Of a stretch of DNA of 64,000 nucleotides, positions 11,276 to 21,753 are shown piece after piece; the first letter of the stretch is position 1, and each line of letters starts with the position of its first letter. Source of the DNA: Pandoraea terrae (GTDB lineage Bacteria; Pseudomonadota; Gammaproteobacteria; Burkholderiales; Burkholderiaceae); assembly GCF_902459695.1 (NCBI RefSeq), contig NZ_CABPRZ010000014.1, positions 1 to 64,000 on the forward strand, written 5' to 3'. A program made the translations under genes and the position numbers. Below the pieces are notes generated by a model that had not been told where the DNA came from, did not search any database, and worked only from the letters and a program-made list of their open reading frames with translations.

Positions 11276-12202
11276 ATGTGGCAAGGCATCACCTACGGAT
11301 TGGCGGCAGGCGCGCTTTGGGGCTCGGTCTTTCTCGCGCCCCGGCTGCTGCCCGGCTATTCGCCGCTGGAGCTGTCTGCCGCCCGCTATGTCCTGTATGG
11401 TCTCGTGTCGCTGTTGCTGCTCGCGCCCCTGTGGCCGCGCCTGCGCGGCAAGGTGACGGGCAGCGACTGGAAGGCGCTGTTTCGGCTGAGCCTTGTCGGC
11501 AACCTCGTCTACTACCTGTTTCTGGCCGCCTCGGTCCAGTTGGCGGGGATCGCCCCGGCATCCCTGATTGTCGGCGTGCTGCCTGTCACGGTGACACTGA
11601 TCGGCAGCCGGGATCGCGGGGCGGTGCCGTTGTCGCGCCTGGCGCTACCGCTGGCGCTGGTGGCTGCGGGCATCGTCGCCATCAATGCCGACGTTTTCCT
11701 GCATGCCAACAGCGACGGCGGCGATTGGCGCCTCAAGCTCCTGGGCATTATATGCGCTGCAGGCGCGCTGGCCAGTTGGACCTGGTACGCGGTGGCCAAC
11801 GCACGCTATCTGGCGCGTTTCGGCCACTTCACGAGCCAGGAGTGGTCGTTGTTGACCGGCGTCGCCACCGGGCTGCTGGCGCTCTTGCTTGCCATTGCGG
11901 CGATCTGGGCGCCGCATGCGGCGCCGGCAGGTGTCACGCGCGACTGGCAGGTCTTCCTGATGGTGAACATCGGCGTGGCCATCGGCGCCTCGACGATCGG
12001 CAATGCCTTCTGGAATGCGGCGAGCCGCCGCTTGCCGCTGACGCTGTCGGGCCAGATGATCGTCTTCGAGACGCTCTTCGCCCTGCTCTACGGATTCGGT
12101 TTTGAGGCGCGCTGGCCGCGCCCGCTCGAACTGGCCGCGATGACGCTATTGCTGGCCGGCGTGAGCGGTTCCGTGCGCATGCATGCGGCGCCCAAACACT
12201 AG
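11276..12202 (+). CDS. EamA/DMT-superfamily membrane transporter
   Basis: 308 residues from ATG at 11276, with AGGAGA upstream. About ten hydrophobic helices are arranged as two EamA halves, starting YGLAAGALWGSVFLAPRLLP and ending with TLSGQMIVFETLFALLYGF and a final helix. The substrate is unknown; family members export amino acids or other metabolites across the inner membrane. The TAG stop at 12200-12202 overlaps the first base of a repeat end (12202-12231), so the present C-terminus may have been set by repeat insertion. A longer in-frame extension upstream lacks coding character. Confidence 0.85.
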   Translation: MWQGITYGLAAGALWGSVFLAPRLLPGYSPLELSAARYVLYGLVSLLLLAPLWPRLRGKVTGSDWKALFRLSLVGNLVYYLFLAASVQLAGIAPASLIVGVLPVTVTLIGSRDRGAVPLSRLALPLALVAAGIVAINADVFLHANSDGGDWRLKLLGIICAAGALASWTWYAVANARYLARFGHFTSQEWSLLTGVATGLLALLLAIAAIWAPHAAPAGVTRDWQVFLMVNIGVAIGASTIGNAFWNAASRRLPLTLSGQMIVFETLFALLYGFGFEARWPRPLELAAMTLLLAGVSGSVRMHAAPKH

Positions 12203-12231
12203 GGCCTGTTCACGCCAATATCGGGCTCGCG
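12202..12231. repeat. Solo end of the GGGCCTGTTCACG repeat family
   Basis: Matches the 30-base terminal repeat of the 267-bp element at 51595 with a single difference (GCCAATAT for GCTAATAT). TA precedes it, as at the full element. No matching second end is found nearby. It lies between the convergent DMT transporter and rnfH, and the TA plus first G form the transporter's TAG stop. Confidence 0.8.
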
Positions 12232-12258
12232 AAGGAAATCCGGCGCGCAAAGTCCGGC

Positions 12259-12591
12259 CTACCGCCGGCTGCCGAGCCATTTCTGTCCTTCGCGGCTGCC
12301 CTCAGTGCGCACTTTCTCGACGCGGCGCTGACGCGCGAGCTTTGGATCGGCGACGAGCGGGCGATAAATTTCGACGCGATCGCCCTCGGCGACCGGGGTA
12401 TCGAGAGGCTTGAGCTTGCCGAAAATGCCGACGCGCATGCGCGACAAATCGAGCTCGGGGTGCCGCTTGAGGACCCCGCTCTGCTCGATGACCTGCGCGA
12501 TGGTCGCGCCCGCAACGACGTCGACAGGTATCAGCGTCTGTTCGGCGGGCAGCGCGTAGCAGACCTGCACTGTCATGCGGTCATTTGGCAT
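12259..12591 (-). CDS. rnfH: RnfH-family ubiquitin-like protein
   Basis: Small beta-grasp (UPF0125/RnfH) protein. MTVQVCYALPAEQTLIPVDVVAG, LSRMRVGIFGK and GDRVEIYRPLVADPK are the diagnostic blocks. I prefer the start [10 protein letters not shown], or the internal MTVQV, to the upstream ATG at 12604-12606; the choice is uncertain. The biochemical role is unknown; it commonly pairs with ratA (and smpB nearby), exactly as here. Its 5' end overlaps the 3' end of ratA. A basic tail of about 15 residues follows the domain. Confidence 0.85.
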   Translation of the reverse strand: MPNDRMTVQVCYALPAEQTLIPVDVVAGATIAQVIEQSGVLKRHPELDLSRMRVGIFGKLKPLDTPVAEGDRVEIYRPLVADPKLARQRRVEKVRTEGSREGQKWLGSRR

Positions 12592-13015
12592 ACACTGTCT
12601 CCGCACGCTTGACGAACGAGTCGACGAAGGTATTGGCGATATAGCTGAATACCGGGCCGATCACTTTCTCGAGAATGAAGTTCGAAAACTCATAGTGCAG
12701 CAGAAATTCGATCTTGCAGGCGTTTTCGCGCAATGCGGTGAATTTCCATTCGCCATAGAATCGCTTGAAGGGGCCTTCGACGAGATGCATCTTGATCAAG
12801 GCCGGCCGCGTCTGTTCGTTACGCGTGGCGAACGAATGCTTGAGCCCCTTGAAATCGATGACGATCGATGCTTCCATGCGGGTGTCGTCATGCTCGCGCA
12901 CGTCGACACCGCCGCACCATGGCAGGAACTTCGGATAGTCGGCGACGTTGGTCACCAAGTCGTACATCTGCGCTGCGGAGTGATGGACGAGAACGGTTTT
13001 GCTGACTTCTGCCAC
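12581..13015 (-). CDS. ratA: RatA-like START/polyketide-cyclase domain protein
   Basis: 145 residues from GTG at 13013-13015, which gives the family's usual start [21 protein letters not shown] and usual length. An in-frame ATG 48 bases upstream would add a non-conserved tail. The domain carries [11 protein letters not shown] and [10 protein letters not shown]. The family includes E. coli RatA, reported to bind the 50S subunit and block subunit joining, and mitochondrial Coq10-like ubiquinone-binding proteins; which role applies is not decided by sequence. It overlaps rnfH and is divergent from smpB, the conserved ratA-rnfH/smpB arrangement. Confidence 0.85.
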   Translation of the reverse strand: MAEVSKTVLVHHSAAQMYDLVTNVADYPKFLPWCGGVDVREHDDTRMEASIVIDFKGLKHSFATRNEQTRPALIKMHLVEGPFKRFYGEWKFTALRENACKIEFLLHYEFSNFILEKVIGPVFSYIANTFVDSFVKRAETVYAK

Positions 13016-13088
13016 TGGCTTCTGCCATTCCTTTTCGAGCTTCGGCGCCGCCGCCGTGCGCAAATCGCGCCGACAGCCGCCCCTCGCC

Positions 13089-13120
13089 GAGACTCTTTGT
13101 TAAAATTGTTATTTTACCCC
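13089..13120. promoter_or_regulatory. AT-rich divergent promoter region ratA / smpB
   Basis: A sharply AT-rich island (TTTGTTAAAATTGTTATTTTA) in GC-rich DNA between divergent ratA and smpB. TAAAAT hexamers occur on both strands and could be -10 elements. No clear -35 was found, so individual promoters are not resolved. Confidence 0.4.
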
Positions 13121-13152
13121 GAGCCAGACGCAAGTCACCCGAGTCCCAATCA

Positions 13153-13599
13153 ATGAGTATCATCGACAACAGGAAAGCGTTCTTCGACTATTTCATCGAG
13201 GAGCGCTACGAAGCGGGGTTGGCGCTCGAAGGCTGGGAGGTCAAGGCCATTCGTGCCGGCCGTGCCCAAATCAAGGAAGGTTACGTCATGATTCGCGATG
13301 GCGAAATTTTCCTGATCGGCACCCACATCAGCCCCTTGCAGTCCGCTTCCACGCACATCCACCCGGACCCCGTGCGCACGCGCAAGCTGTTGCTCAAGGG
13401 CGACGAAATCAAGAAGCTGATCGGCAAGGTCGAGCAGCGCGGCTATACGCTCGTGCCGTTGAATTTTCACTACAGCAAGGGTCTCGTGAAGTGCGAGATC
13501 GGCCTTGCGAAGGGCAAGAAGCTGCACGACAAGCGCGAGACAGAAAAGAAGCGCGACTGGGACCGCGAAAAGGCCCGGCTCATGCGCACGCCTGCCTGA
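13153..13599 (+). CDS. smpB: SsrA (tmRNA)-binding protein
   Basis: 148 residues, normal length. SmpB carries tmRNA to stalled ribosomes for trans-translation. The start [22 protein letters not shown], the core [18 protein letters not shown] and the basic C-terminal tail ([17 protein letters not shown]), which becomes helical in the mRNA channel, are all present. The tmRNA gene is not in the window. A strong terminator follows. Confidence 0.98.
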   Translation: MSIIDNRKAFFDYFIEERYEAGLALEGWEVKAIRAGRAQIKEGYVMIRDGEIFLIGTHISPLQSASTHIHPDPVRTRKLLLKGDEIKKLIGKVEQRGYTLVPLNFHYSKGLVKCEIGLAKGKKLHDKRETEKKRDWDREKARLMRTPA

Positions 13600-13622
13600 A
13601 GCGAGCGCGGAACCGACGAAAG

Positions 13623-13654
13623 ACGGCCCCATTCGATGGGGCCGTTCCTATTTT
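13623..13654 (+). terminator. Rho-independent terminator after smpB
   Basis: Perfect 10-bp stem ACGGCCCCAT / ATGGGGCCGT with a TCG loop (13623-13645), followed by TCCTATTTT. It lies 24 bases after the smpB stop, between convergent smpB and the SPFH gene. Confidence 0.85.
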
Positions 13655-13677
13655 GCGGCGAAACAGCAGCTCGCGAA

Positions 13678-14625
13678 TCAGCGCATCGCGCTACTGCCTT
13701 GCGGCCCCGGCTCGCTGCCCTTCACGATCTTGAGTGCCGAGGCGATCATGCTGCTCATGTCGCCGAGATTGCCCGGCACGATCAAGGTGTTGTTCGTCTT
13801 CGCCAGCTTGGCGAAAGCGTCGACATATTGCTGCGCCACCTTGAGATTGACCGCCTGCATGCCGCCCTGCGTCTGAATCGCGTTGGCAATCTTCTCGATC
13901 GCCTCCGCATTCGCCTCGGCCACCGCGAGGATCGCCGCCGCCTCGCCCTGCGCCTGGTTGATCTGCGCCTGGCGCTCCCCTTCCGACTTCTGGATGGCCG
14001 CCTCGCGCGCCCCGGCCGCCAAATTGATCTGCTCCTGCTTCTTGCCTTCGGAGGCCGCGATCAGGGCACGCTTTTCGCGCTCGGCGGTAATCTGCGCCTG
14101 CATCGCGTGCAGGATTTCCTTCGGCGGCGTGAGATCCTTGATCTCGTAGCGCAGGACTTTCACCCCCCAGTTCGACGCCGCCTCATCGAGGGCATTCACG
14201 ACGCTGTGGTTGATGAACTCCCGCTCCTCGAACGTCTTGTCGAGTTCGAGCCGGCCGACAATACTGCGCAGCGTCGTTTGCGCGAGCTGGGTGATCGCCA
14301 CGATGAAGTTGCTCGATCCGTATGAGGCCTTCATCGGGTCCGTCACCTGGAAATACAGGATGCCGTCGACCTGGAGCTGCGTATTGTCCTTCGTGATGCA
14401 CACCTGGCTCGGCACGTCGAGCGGCACTTCCTTGAGCAGATGCTTGTAGGCGACCCGGTCGACGAACGGCACCACGATCGACAGCCCCGGCGTCAGCGTG
14501 GCGTGGTAGCGGCCCAGCCGCTCCACGACCCACGCATGCTGTTGCGGGACGATCTTGATCGAACGGGCCGCGATGATGACGGCGATGATGAAAATGATGA
14601 ATGCGACGTTTGAAAGATCGAACAT
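13678..14625 (-). CDS. SPFH/band-7 membrane protein (stomatin/paraslipin/QmcA type)
   Basis: 315 residues from ATG at 14625, with GGGGGAG upstream. One N-terminal membrane helix (FIIFIIAVIIAARSIKIVPQ) is followed by the SPFH domain (RLGRYHATLTPGLSIVVPFVDRV ... DVPSQVCITKDN) and a coiled-coil region rich in A/E/Q. Such proteins form large inner-membrane ring assemblies linked to quality control. It lies downstream of an NfeD gene, the standard partner. The longer upstream open frame crosses the intergenic region and is not used. Confidence 0.92.
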   Translation of the reverse strand: MFDLSNVAFIIFIIAVIIAARSIKIVPQQHAWVVERLGRYHATLTPGLSIVVPFVDRVAYKHLLKEVPLDVPSQVCITKDNTQLQVDGILYFQVTDPMKASYGSSNFIVAITQLAQTTLRSIVGRLELDKTFEEREFINHSVVNALDEAASNWGVKVLRYEIKDLTPPKEILHAMQAQITAEREKRALIAASEGKKQEQINLAAGAREAAIQKSEGERQAQINQAQGEAAAILAVAEANAEAIEKIANAIQTQGGMQAVNLKVAQQYVDAFAKLAKTNNTLIVPGNLGDMSSMIASALKIVKGSEPGPQGSSAMR

Positions 14626-14741
14626 TTCTCCCCCAGAAGAAATCGCGCCACCGCTGTCACGACAATGGCGCAAAGAAACCGGCATCCCCGTGCGGATGCA
14701 TAGGACATCTTAGGAGTGCGCAATCACCGCCAGGTTCCGCA

Positions 14742-15176
14742 TCACGCGCCGGCCGCTTCCGCAACAAACAGTCGGTTGCCCCGCACTTCGCGAATCTCGA
14801 ACCAGCCCGCATGCGGCGTTTGTCCGGGCAACAACTCAATATCCCATTCGGCGCCGCGGTACATCACGCGCGCGAGACCGCCGTCCTTCCAGGCGTCGAC
14901 ATGCAGGCGCTGGCCAATATCGAGATTGGCATCGGGGTCGCGCGTGACGTCGGCTTTCACTCGGCGTCCGAACCGGCTGCGCCGCAACGCGCCGACCGCC
15001 ACCGCCGCAACTACGGCCGCCGCGACAAGTTGCCACGGCCAATCCCAGCCCGCGAGCGCCACAAGCCCGCCGGCAAGCATGCCGAGCGCGACCATCAGCA
15101 GATAGAACGTGCCGGTCGCGAGCTCCAGCACCACGGTCAGGCCAGCCATGCCGAACCAGAGCAACGCATGTTCCAT
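14742..15176 (-). CDS. NfeD-family membrane protein
   Basis: 144 residues from ATG at 15176 (GGGAGAAG upstream). Two or three membrane helices (LLWFGMAGLTVVLELATGTFYLLMVALGML and WQLVAAAVVAAVAVGAL) precede a C-terminal OB-fold NfeD domain (YRGAEWDIELLPG ... WFEIREVRGNRLFV). NfeD proteins associate with SPFH proteins in membrane microdomains. It is the short NfeD form, without a protease domain, and is first in a two-gene set with the SPFH gene. Confidence 0.9.
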   Translation of the reverse strand: MEHALLWFGMAGLTVVLELATGTFYLLMVALGMLAGGLVALAGWDWPWQLVAAAVVAAVAVGALRRSRFGRRVKADVTRDPDANLDIGQRLHVDAWKDGGLARVMYRGAEWDIELLPGQTPHAGWFEIREVRGNRLFVAEAAGA

Positions 15177-15192
15177 GACTTCTCCCGTCGCC

Positions 15193-15224
15193 AATAAAAA
15201 AACCCCGGTAGCTTACCGGGGTTT
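15193..15224 (-). terminator. Rho-independent terminator of ppsA
   Basis: On the minus strand, an 11-bp perfect stem AAACCCCGGTA / TACCGGGGTTT (15200-15224) with a 3-base loop is followed by a run of Ts (15193-15199). It lies about 75 bases after the ppsA stop and just upstream of nfeD, so the ppsA transcript ends here. Confidence 0.88.
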
Positions 15225-15299
15225 ATAGCATGAATCCTGTCCGTCAGCGTGCGCCCCGCCTTGGGAACGCACGCATTTCGGACGTTTCCGAACACATGC

Positions 15300-17687
<2,388 letters not shown>

Positions 17688-17887
17688 AAAAGCCCCTAAA
17701 GTGAGAAAAAAATCTTCAGCGGGGTAGCTGGGACCTGACGAGGGCCGCCCCACCTGTTGGATAAATAATCGCGCCGGATACGGCGCCCGCAAGGGCGCCG
17801 GGGGCTGACCGGACGACATACGGGAATCGCGGCGGCAGGCTTGGCCCTGGGCCAAACGCCCGCGCGCCGGGCATGCGCAATTGCTTA
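17688..17887 (-). promoter_or_regulatory. Structured leader region of ppsA
   Basis: The 200 bases upstream of ppsA hold an 8-bp hairpin CGGCGCCC / GGGCGCCG with a GCAA loop (plus strand, 17781-17800). It is flanked by an inverted repeat, CCTGTTGGATAA (17753-17764) and TTATCCAACAGG (17885-17896), which extends imperfectly to about 22 bases. The outer arm abuts the intron's 3' end. This may be a folded leader or paired operator sites. No promoter is recognisable between the intron and ppsA. Confidence 0.5.
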
Positions 17888-17935
17888 TCCAACAGGCGGG
17901 TAGCTCCCTCTCTTTGCAGAGAAGGAGCCCCCTAA

Positions 17936-17969
17936 GAACCGTACGTGCGACTTTCACCGCATACGGCTC
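17936..17969 (-). ncRNA. Group II intron domain V
   Basis: The minus strand reads GAGCCGTATGCGGTG... to ...CGTACGGTTC, exactly 34 nt. It forms the canonical domain V hairpin with a GAAA-type loop and an AGC catalytic triad at the 5' side. This is the active-site element of the ribozyme and fixes the orientation of the intron. Confidence 0.92.
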
Positions 17970-18006
17970 CAATCTACATTAATAGTTTCCTATTCAAAGT
18001 CCCGTC

Positions 18007-19710
18007 TTACTTGACCGGAACCGGCTTAGTTACCGCAATTTTACCAGCATGCACCTGTCGGTGGCAGTCAGGGTGCAGCAGCACTCGGTTCGATAGCGCA
18101 TTGGTACCTCCATGCATCTTGTACACCAAATGATGGTCGTGCCAGCCATTATCAAACTCGAGTGCTTCACCGCAGAGTGCGCAGTTGCCCTGCTGCGATG
18201 AGTACAGGCTGAACCACTGTCTCAGATAGCTTCTGGATTTCTCCATACGCTTCTGTCGCAGCTCTTCGCCATACTGCTCCATACTCGGATCAAAGGGACT
18301 AAAGTCCCCTTTGACCTTCTTGTGCCGCTCAATCACCGTACCGCTGATCTGGTACAGCTCGAGCAGCCCCTTACTACCATCTTTCCGGACTGCGGGGGTG
18401 GCAAACACCCAATTTCGTTTACCTACTGTGTGAAAGTACTTCTTTTTCACCCAATCGGTGTTCTTGTTGGAGTGTCGCCTCTTCGCCCACCGCCAGAGCC
18501 TCTGAAATATCAGATGCTCCATGCGGCTGTATGCCTGCTTGGCCACCACGGGACTGTGATATTGCGCCCAGCCCCGTAGCATCGGGTTCAGCAGTCGAAT
18601 CAGTTTCTCCTGCTTCACCGTCATATTGTTGCCGATCGTTTCCGCCACCTTGCGATAGAACGCTTGCGTGTTCTTCTTGCTCGGTTTGATGAGCAGCGTT
18701 CCCGAGTACTTCCGGAAATTCCACCCCAGGAAATCAAAGCCTTCGCCAATGTGAACAATCCGCGTTTTCTCCTCAGATAGTTGCAGTCCCCGTACTGCCA
18801 GGAAAGCTTCCACCCAAGGTCGGACCTCATTTTCCAGCACCTCCTTCGAGACGCCGGTGATCACGAAGTCATCCGCGTACCGCACCACATTCACTTTCAG
18901 CTTCCGGGCTTTCCCCTTGCCCAGTTTCGCACCAAGGTGCGCCACCAGTTCCGATTCCAGCCCGTTCAGCGCAATATTTGCCAGCGTTGGGGAAATGATG
19001 CCCCCCTGCGGCGTACCGGCTTCTGTTGCCTGATACCGACCTTGATACAGCAGACCGGATTTCAGCCACTTCCGAAGAATTACCTTGTCCATCGGGACAT
19101 GGTTCTCCAGCCAGCCATGGCTGATATGGTCGAAGCATCCCTTGATGTCCGCTTCCAGTACCCACTTGGCCGAAACCTTCGCGGATAAGGAAACAAACAG
19201 CTGGGACATGGCATCGGCCGTCGAGCGATTTCTCCTAAACCCATACGAGTTCGGGTCGCTCGTGGACTCTGCCACCGGCTCGAGGGCCAGCAGATACAGG
19301 GCCTGCATCGCCCTGTCTCGCATGGTCGGAATGCCCAGAGGACGCTTCTTTCCATTGGCCTTCGGGATATAAACCCGCCGTAATGGCAAAGGTCGATACC
19401 CACGCTGCTCCAACCTGCCGACTGCTGCCAGTCGATTCTCAGGCGTTTCCCACAGTTCGCGATCGACTCCCGCCGTTCGCGCGCCAGTATTTTGCGTAAC
19501 ACGTCGTACCGCATACAGCTTCGCGGACAACGTGCGGGTCAGCATCCGTTGCAGGGCTTTCACCTTGCGCCATTTGCCTTCCCGCGTCGCCTTCGCAATT
19601 CGAATCTGCATTCCCTTCACGGTCCGTTCAACCCGGCGCCAATCAATAGCGTGCCAGTCGTCCGGCCCATGGGAGGGCGCAGATCCATCCTTTCGGATTG
19701 ATACTTTCAT
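18007..19710 (-). CDS. ltrA: Group II intron-encoded reverse transcriptase/maturase with HNH endonuclease
   Basis: 567 residues, full length. The RT fingers/palm include [19 protein letters not shown] and the catalytic YADD (278-281); [18 protein letters not shown] is RT motif 4. Domain X (maturase) lies at about 350-450, with [14 protein letters not shown]-terminal HNH endonuclease at about 510-555 carries [24 protein letters not shown] and [10 protein letters not shown]. All key residues are intact, so the protein should support splicing and retrohoming. It sits in intron domain IV, with GAGGAGAG before the ATG. Confidence 0.95.
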   Translation of the reverse strand: MKVSIRKDGSAPSHGPDDWHAIDWRRVERTVKGMQIRIAKATREGKWRKVKALQRMLTRTLSAKLYAVRRVTQNTGARTAGVDRELWETPENRLAAVGRLEQRGYRPLPLRRVYIPKANGKKRPLGIPTMRDRAMQALYLLALEPVAESTSDPNSYGFRRNRSTADAMSQLFVSLSAKVSAKWVLEADIKGCFDHISHGWLENHVPMDKVILRKWLKSGLLYQGRYQATEAGTPQGGIISPTLANIALNGLESELVAHLGAKLGKGKARKLKVNVVRYADDFVITGVSKEVLENEVRPWVEAFLAVRGLQLSEEKTRIVHIGEGFDFLGWNFRKYSGTLLIKPSKKNTQAFYRKVAETIGNNMTVKQEKLIRLLNPMLRGWAQYHSPVVAKQAYSRMEHLIFQRLWRWAKRRHSNKNTDWVKKKYFHTVGKRNWVFATPAVRKDGSKGLLELYQISGTVIERHKKVKGDFSPFDPSMEQYGEELRQKRMEKSRSYLRQWFSLYSSQQGNCALCGEALEFDNGWHDHHLVYKMHGGTNALSNRVLLHPDCHRQVHAGKIAVTKPVPVK

Positions 19711-20829
19711 GCTGCTCTCCTCATCTGGAAGAAATCCCCAGACGGGAGGCGCATCTTCCCCCTGCGGGGAGCGATAACGCCCCCCGCGGGGAATATTTCA
19801 AAGGCGGCACGAACACGTCCGTACCGCCACCAGTTTTCTAAAGGTCAGTCAGACCGTCTTACGACGGTAGACCAGACGGAAGTGGGCTCGCTTTCGCGTG
19901 GGGTAATGTCTCAACCCCTATCCGGCCGATTACAGGCCAGCCTTCGCTTTTTCCGTCATCCCATACCCGCACCGCCATCAGTGCCCCTCGCGGAACACCT
20001 TGCTGGTCGACTTCGACCAGCGACGATACGGGCTTACCACGTTCCCGGCATGTCACACGACTGAGGCAGGTCCTGCCTTTTCCCCGACGGTCTGATGACG
20101 ACGTAACCCAAGCAACCAGTGGGTCAACCGACCGTATGCCATTTTGGCTAGAGCCCGATACCGCAAGCAGCTTTGGCTCTTCAATAGTGACGAGGTTTAT
20201 CAGCAGTTCACTTTACGTTGACCATTTCAGCCAGCCTTGCTCCTTTACCCCCTTGCTGCTAGGAGTATCCGCACCGACCCTTCACAGGATCGACACGCCC
20301 GAAACTTCCGGGGGATACGTTGTCGGAAGAGCTTCACACCCTGCCGTTACCAGCAACGCATGTCTTCCTAGGCTACTGCTAGTCGTATAGCAGGTTCACT
20401 ACACCCACCCAAGCCTCGGATGGGGTCGAACAATGACACACCGAGCTTCGCTCGTTTCCTTTTCACAATCCGGAGCTCGAAGGCTCCGAAAGCACAACCA
20501 TTACCCCCGCCTTGTCGGCGGAAATAATGCCGCCGACTGCGGTACCTGACGGTAATCAGGTAGCTGCGGTGCGAGGACTGTTGGCGAAACCGCCCAACGG
20601 TCTCTACACCGGCAAAGCCAGGCCGTGAAGACCCGACTTTGCTGTTTCCTCTGACCCTAAGGACAAGCCTTGTTCAGATAAATCGTTTTATAATCTACCG
20701 CCCGCCTCACGGTTGGGGCTTCCTCTATTACGGACGAGGTCCGATCCGGACACGAGCACGTGTCGCACAGTTGCCGCTATTCTACCGTGCGACGCACCAT
20801 TTTGCGAAGCCAAAGCGAACCCGCCTGCC
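19711..20829 (-). other. Intron domains I-III and upstream region of ppsR; no protein gene
   Basis: About 1.1 kb without a convincing ORF. Most is intron RNA with many short inverted repeats (for example CCCCGCGGGG and GGAGCTCGAAGGCTCC). Close to the intron/exon junction is a perfect TATAAT at 20689-20694 (plus strand) with no properly spaced -35; depending on the true intron end it is either a ppsR -10 or intron sequence. An inverted repeat GTCGCAC (20762-20768) / GTGCGAC (20787-20793) lies further right. Confidence 0.55.
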
Positions 20830-21681
20830 ATGAGCGCCCAGAACACTCCTATCGCGCCGCCGGCGCTGCCCCGCCCGGTCTTCATCGTCTCCGACGGTAC
20901 CGGCATTACCGCCGAAACATTTGCCCATTCGATCCTCGCGCAGTTCGAGATGCGTTTCCGTCAGATTCGCGTCCCATTCATCGATTCCGTAGACAAAGCC
21001 TATGAAGTGGCGCAACGGATCAATGAAATGTATCGGAGCGAAGGGATTCGGCCCATCGTCTTCACAACGCTGGTCGACAGCCGCGCCAACGAGATCGTCC
21101 GTAACACGCAGGGCCTGGTGCTCGACATGTTCCAGACATTCATCGAGCCGCTGGAACTCGAACTCAACCTCAAGTCGATGCATGCCATCGGGCGGGTCCA
21201 CCAGAACGCGGACAGCGAGGCGTACAAAAACCGCATCGAGGCGATCAACTTCTCGCTGGCGCACGACGATGGCCAATCGAACAAGAACCTGCAGAGCGCC
21301 GACGTGATCCTCGTGGGCGTGTCACGCAGCGGCAAGACGCCGACCAGCCTGTATCTGGCCCTGCAATACGGGGTGAAGGCGGCGAACTATCCGTTGATTC
21401 CGGACGATTTCGAGCGCCAGAAGCTGCCTTCGACGCTCGACCAGTTCAAGGAGAAGATTTTCGGGCTGTCGATCGATCCGGCGCGGCTGTCGGAAATCCG
21501 TAACGAACGGCGCCCGGGCAGCAAGTATGCGGCGCTGGAAAACTGCCGTTATGAAGTCAACGAAGCCGAGGCCATGATGCGCCGTCAAGGCATCAAGTGG
21601 CTTTCGTCGACGCATAAGTCGATCGAGGAAATTGCGACGACCATCCTGCAGGAAATCAAGCTCGAGCGCGACGGGTACTGA
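20830..21681 (+). CDS. ppsR: PEP synthase regulatory protein (bifunctional kinase/pyrophosphorylase)
   Basis: 283 residues from ATG at 20830, where homology begins (PRPVFIVSDGTGITAETFAHS). DUF299 family: it inactivates PpsA by ADP-dependent threonine phosphorylation and reactivates it by Pi-dependent phosphorolysis. The P-loop GVSRSGKTPTSLYLA is intact, as are the LVDSRANEIV and SSTHKSIEEIATTIL blocks. Being divergent from ppsA is the standard arrangement; here the intervening region carries a group II intron. An upstream in-frame extension is not conserved. Confidence 0.96.
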   Translation: MSAQNTPIAPPALPRPVFIVSDGTGITAETFAHSILAQFEMRFRQIRVPFIDSVDKAYEVAQRINEMYRSEGIRPIVFTTLVDSRANEIVRNTQGLVLDMFQTFIEPLELELNLKSMHAIGRVHQNADSEAYKNRIEAINFSLAHDDGQSNKNLQSADVILVGVSRSGKTPTSLYLALQYGVKAANYPLIPDDFERQKLPSTLDQFKEKIFGLSIDPARLSEIRNERRPGSKYAALENCRYEVNEAEAMMRRQGIKWLSSTHKSIEEIATTILQEIKLERDGY

Positions 21682-21753
21682 CCGTCCCGTCGCCCTTCGG
21701 CCCATTGCACGCGGCGCGCATCGTCCGCGCCTGCGCCGAAGGCTGGAACACCG

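Larger units (their letters stand above)
17888..20768 (-). mobile_element. Group II intron in the ppsA-ppsR intergenic region
   Basis: On the minus strand: domain V (17936-17969), domain VI next to it (about 17896-17934), an RT/maturase ORF upstream, and about 1 kb of folded domain I-III sequence before the ORF, including the GGGAACGTGGTAAGCCCGTAT stretch typical of chloroplast-like bacterial introns. The ends are estimates. The 3' end follows the domain VI base near CTACCCGCC. For the 5' end, the best GTGCGAC match begins at 20768, but the AT-rich stretch 20671-20694 could argue for a start nearer 20680. The intron interrupts no gene; it separates divergent ppsA and ppsR. Confidence 0.8.

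Noticed and set aside
12259-13015. ratA-rnfH as a toxin-antitoxin module
   Set aside because: RatA/RnfH were once listed as such, but the pair is conserved next to smpB across proteobacteria and nothing here suggests an addiction module.
13678-15176. SPFH-NfeD pair as a novel defence or toxin system
   Set aside because: It is a widespread housekeeping membrane-quality-control pair with no accessory nuclease or sensor.
20689-20694. Strong ppsR promoter at the perfect TATAAT
   Set aside because: No correctly spaced -35, and the site may lie inside the group II intron; reported only as an ambiguous element.
17936-20768. Group II class C intron at a terminator hairpin
   Set aside because: The protein has a full HNH domain and the RNA resembles chloroplast-like introns; class C members usually lack the endonuclease.
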